NCBI GenBank assembly: GCA_003008705.1
Contig: PDUO01000036.1
Coordinates: forward strand, 443,968 to 507,967
DNA from: Pezicula radicicola
Taxonomy: Eukaryota > Ascomycota > Leotiomycetes > Helotiales > Dermateaceae
DNA length: 64,000 nucleotides
Direction: 5' to 3'
The first letter of the stretch is position 1, and every line of letters begins with the position of its first letter. Shown piece after piece: positions 61,255 through 64,000 of the stretch. Below the pieces are notes generated by a model that worked only from the letters and a program-made list of their open reading frames with translations, was not told the origin of the DNA and did no database searches. The position numbers and the translations under genes are program-made.

Positions 61255-61943
61255 TATTGATAGATCCAAAAGGTTGGCATTGACAACTCGTGATTTGTGT
61301 GAATGAGATCCAAGAGACAAATGGGTTTGGTCATTGAGAGAGAAGCACAGTGCGTTCAACATAAACACGCGCACGACTAACAAAATATGAACTGCCAACG
61401 ACAGGACGATAGGTAAGGCCCACTTATGCACCGCCGCTTGACAAGGTTTTCCAGTGTGGTTACATATCATGGCTCTCTTGGCCTAGAATGCCTAGCACAG
61501 CCACAGCTTCAAGTTCTGTGATGATTTTAACCAGTAAGCGCAAAATAAGGCACATCAGAAGGCATATTCTGTCACTTGAAGCACACCACCACTCCGTATA
61601 TTCTGCAACCATTATTGGCGGTTACATTTTCAGCTCTTCCTGCATACCGGCGATAATTTTCAGGCATGGAATCCATGTGAAGCGCCTACCTCATCAAGCA
61701 TATTCAATTGTGTCACCCCATTTCTTTTTCTCGGGCCAGGCAACTGTGCGAGCCCCCAACCAGTCGCCAAATCAGGAAGCATCGCCCCAGCTTCGCAGGG
61801 GTCTAAGCCAAATTTCTATGAAGAGCCCAATGATCCCCAAATGTGCTTATGAACTTCATGTCACTTCGATTTTCCAAGGTCACTGCTGAAGAAATCATCT
61901 TCGAAGTATTCTCCTCCCCCGATAAATCAACAAAGAAACCATA
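61255..61943. promoter_or_regulatory. Shared divergent promoter region, NLR and AAA genes
   Basis: A 689-base region between two start codons on opposite strands. A hydrophobic upstream extension of the NLR frame (to 61470) and an open stretch at 61488-61889 are not supported as coding. A small bidirectional promoter is expected, but no specific sites were identified. Confidence 0.45.
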
Positions 61944-64000
61944 ATGAAGCCCCCGATCGAACCCCTAATTGAGTCAAGCGACAATGACAGTGATTCCGAC
62001 GAGATCGAGCATGACGGGCCGTCATTTGATAAGCCTACGAACGGCAAACAACCATCCGCCCTCAAATGCGAGGTTAAAGAATACGAAGAACGCTATAACC
62101 TAAAAGGCGAGAAGATATTGAAAGAAGTTGAGCCGAAAGTTGAAGTGGATGAGAAAGTAGAAGGCCAGGGATACGCAATGAATTCCTACAAACATTATGG
62201 ACGAGACGGAACTATAGAAAGCAGACGACTCGAGATCATGTCGCCTTATATCAACGATGCTCTCCGAGCGGTAATCAAGCAATATCCATGGGTGAGCTTC
62301 CAAGGCGAAACCATAATTCTTAATGGCTTACTACGATGCATCTTCCATTACCGCAAAGAACTTGAAGAGTACCGACAAAGGCACAATGAAAGTATCGCTA
62401 AATTATACATTCATCTCCTTCTGCGTTTCATGGAGAAGGAGATGAGGAATTCAATCAGAGGATACAAAGCAAATGTTGAAGGGTCTGTTTCCAGCCCTGC
62501 CATTGAATACAGCGATTTGTGGATGGTATTTCTCCCTGGGGAGCCCGTTATAACCGGACGAGACGAGATGAATCAAATATTAGAACTTGTCTCAACGACT
62601 CTTGTCACACTATCCTCGGGAGGAACCATGTGGAGGATTACAGGTCGTTGTTTCACGCACGATGGAACACGTTTTGGATATTCCGATAAACATATCAATA
62701 TTCAATCATACGAAGGGACGAAAGAGATTCGAAAATTACCAATCTTGCCATTGAGGTATTATGATAACGACGAGGCTACTCTTGAACGTGTACGACAAAC
62801 GCATATTGCTCGAGGCAAAAAGTTCTGTAGTCTAAAGGGTAACCATCACCGGTCTTACAATGGCATCGCATTTGCGATTGGTGATGAGATAGAGCGGGAT
62901 GACTGTGGGCCCAGCCCTCCACTGCCACCAGGAGCACCATACTTTACCTACAAACTGGAGACTGTCACGGTGAGAAATAAAACACTCACATTAATCTGCA
63001 TCAGCTAAATCTTGTTCCAGATAAATAGCCGCATAATGGTAGATAGCCACACATTTGGAGTCTTCAAGTCTCCAAACCGAGTCTGGTTAAATGAGCGCAA
63101 ACCACTCTGGTCAAACTCAGATGAAGATGAAATAAATTCGATAAGCACCGCGGATCTCATGATATGCGATTTCCAGATCCCAGGCTTTTCTCTCTTCGAC
63201 AAGAAATGGTGCTGGTTCGCTGTAGACTTCATACAAGATGTGGAGTTTAACGATATGGCCTTTAAGCAACTACTACTTCCCAAAAACCATAAGCAGCTCG
63301 TTCACGCTCTGGTGAAGAATCACGGCTCCGATGGTTTTGATGATCTGATTAAAGGAAAAGGAAAGGGACTTGTGTTTGTGCTTCACGGAGAGCCCGGAGT
63401 TGGTAAGACTTTCACAGCAGAAAGTATCGCGGATGATATCCGGAAACCGCTTTATGTTGTCAATTCAGGCGAATTAGGAGTCACGCCATATGACGTTGAA
63501 ACCAATCTCAACTCTGCTCTCAAGCTCGCAACACATTGGGGAGCAATTGTACTGATCGACGAAGCCGATGTCTTCCTAGAACAGCGAACTGTCCACGACC
63601 TAACAAGAAATTGCTTAGTATCTCGTGCGTAAACCTCATTTCCCCAATAAAAACATAAAAGCCCCGAAAGCTGATACCAACCCAGTATTCCTCCGAATCC
63701 TAGAATACTACGAAGGAATTCTCTTCCTCACAACAAACCGCTTAACAACCTTCGATCTCGCCTTCAAATCCCGCATCCATCTCGCCCTAAAATACTCAGC
63801 ACTAGACCCCCAACGCCGCAAAGAACTCTGGAAACTCTTCATTGATAGAACCTCCAAAGATACAGTAAAAACATGGGATGAGAATCTTCTAGATGATCTC
63901 GCGAAAGTGGCGCTTAATGGTAGACAGATTAAAAATGCTGTGAGGACTGCGAATACTCTTGCTAGATCTATGAAGGAGGAGTTNGGGAAGGAACATGTTG
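61944..64000 (+). CDS. AAA ATPase with N-terminal DUF7025-type domain (3' end outside window)
   Basis: Exons 61944-62969, 63021-63624 and 63686 to beyond the window. The introns are 51 and 61 nt (GTGAGA...CCAG, GTGCGT...CCAG). An acidic N-terminus (SSDNDSDSDEIEHDG) is followed by a DUF7025-type region (about residues 110-300, SSPAIEYSDLWMVFLPGEPV and MWRITGRCF). The AAA domain has Walker A LHGEPGVGKTFTAES (about 463-477), Walker B AIVLIDEADVFLEQR (about 516-530), sensor LFLTTNR and an arginine-finger-like FKSRIH. This is a large family in filamentous ascomycetes with members of about 600-800 residues, role unknown. ATP-driven remodelling of protein or membrane targets is inferred from the AAA fold. 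One undetermined base is at 63984. Head-to-head with the NLR gene. Confidence 0.87.

Noticed and set aside
61255..61470. 72-residue hydrophobic N-terminal extension of the NLR
   Set aside because: The SesA domain starts normally at the internal Met (MSGVGEAS). The extension has no similarity and lies in the divergent promoter.

Overview
The window is from a filamentous ascomycete (Pezizomycotina). Genes are split by short introns of about 44-165 nt with fungal splice and branch signals. The gene content is typical of the group: HET-domain proteins, a SesA-NACHT NLR, a Zn2Cys6 regulator, a DUF7025 AAA ATPase, a glucose oxidase, fungal MFS carriers and a spliced GINS subunit PSF2. A member of the Leotiomycetes is plausible, but that is an inference. 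Long stretches are AT-rich and gene-poor. Several broken genes carry stop codons of the kind C-to-T change produces, as expected after repeat-induced point mutation (RIP).

Layout. 0.3-7.8 kb: a caspase-like protein with a long disordered tail, a Upc2-like Zn2Cys6 regulator, a HET C-terminal relic, and a four-exon secreted protein with two copies of one domain. 7.8-15.2 kb: gene-poor DNA with a decayed full-length HET gene, an intact secreted VOC (glyoxalase-fold) gene and a dead MFS carrier. 15.9-29.7 kb: two intact HET genes, an isolated GrpB-family gene, a 5'-truncated DUF3883 (NO VEIN-type) gene with a nonsense codon, and a HET-ankyrin gene with nearly identical repeats. 29.7-32.2 kb: repeat-rich non-coding DNA. 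32.2-46.9 kb: a metabolic stretch with an aldo/keto reductase lacking its catalytic Asp, a TauD-type dioxygenase, a dead MDR-type MFS gene, a glucose oxidase, PSF2 and an intact five-exon Dal5/Tna1-like MFS carrier. 46.9-54.9 kb: gene-poor DNA with two MITE-like elements, a small secreted repeat protein and a HET C-terminal pseudogene. 54.9-64 kb: a 2065-residue SesA-NACHT protein divergent from an AAA ATPase that runs off the window.

Functionally, the window looks like an incompatibility/immunity-rich accessory region: a caspase-like gene, three intact HET genes, three HET relics, one NLR and one NO VEIN-type relic. It also carries secreted and metabolic genes and one core replication gene. 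The most notable points are the SesA-NACHT/AAA head-to-head pair, the unrecognised C-terminal half of the NLR with two CxCxxC clusters, the two-domain secreted protein that only appears after splicing, the recently homogenised ankyrin repeats, and the RIP-like decay that has hit several families while close neighbours stayed intact.
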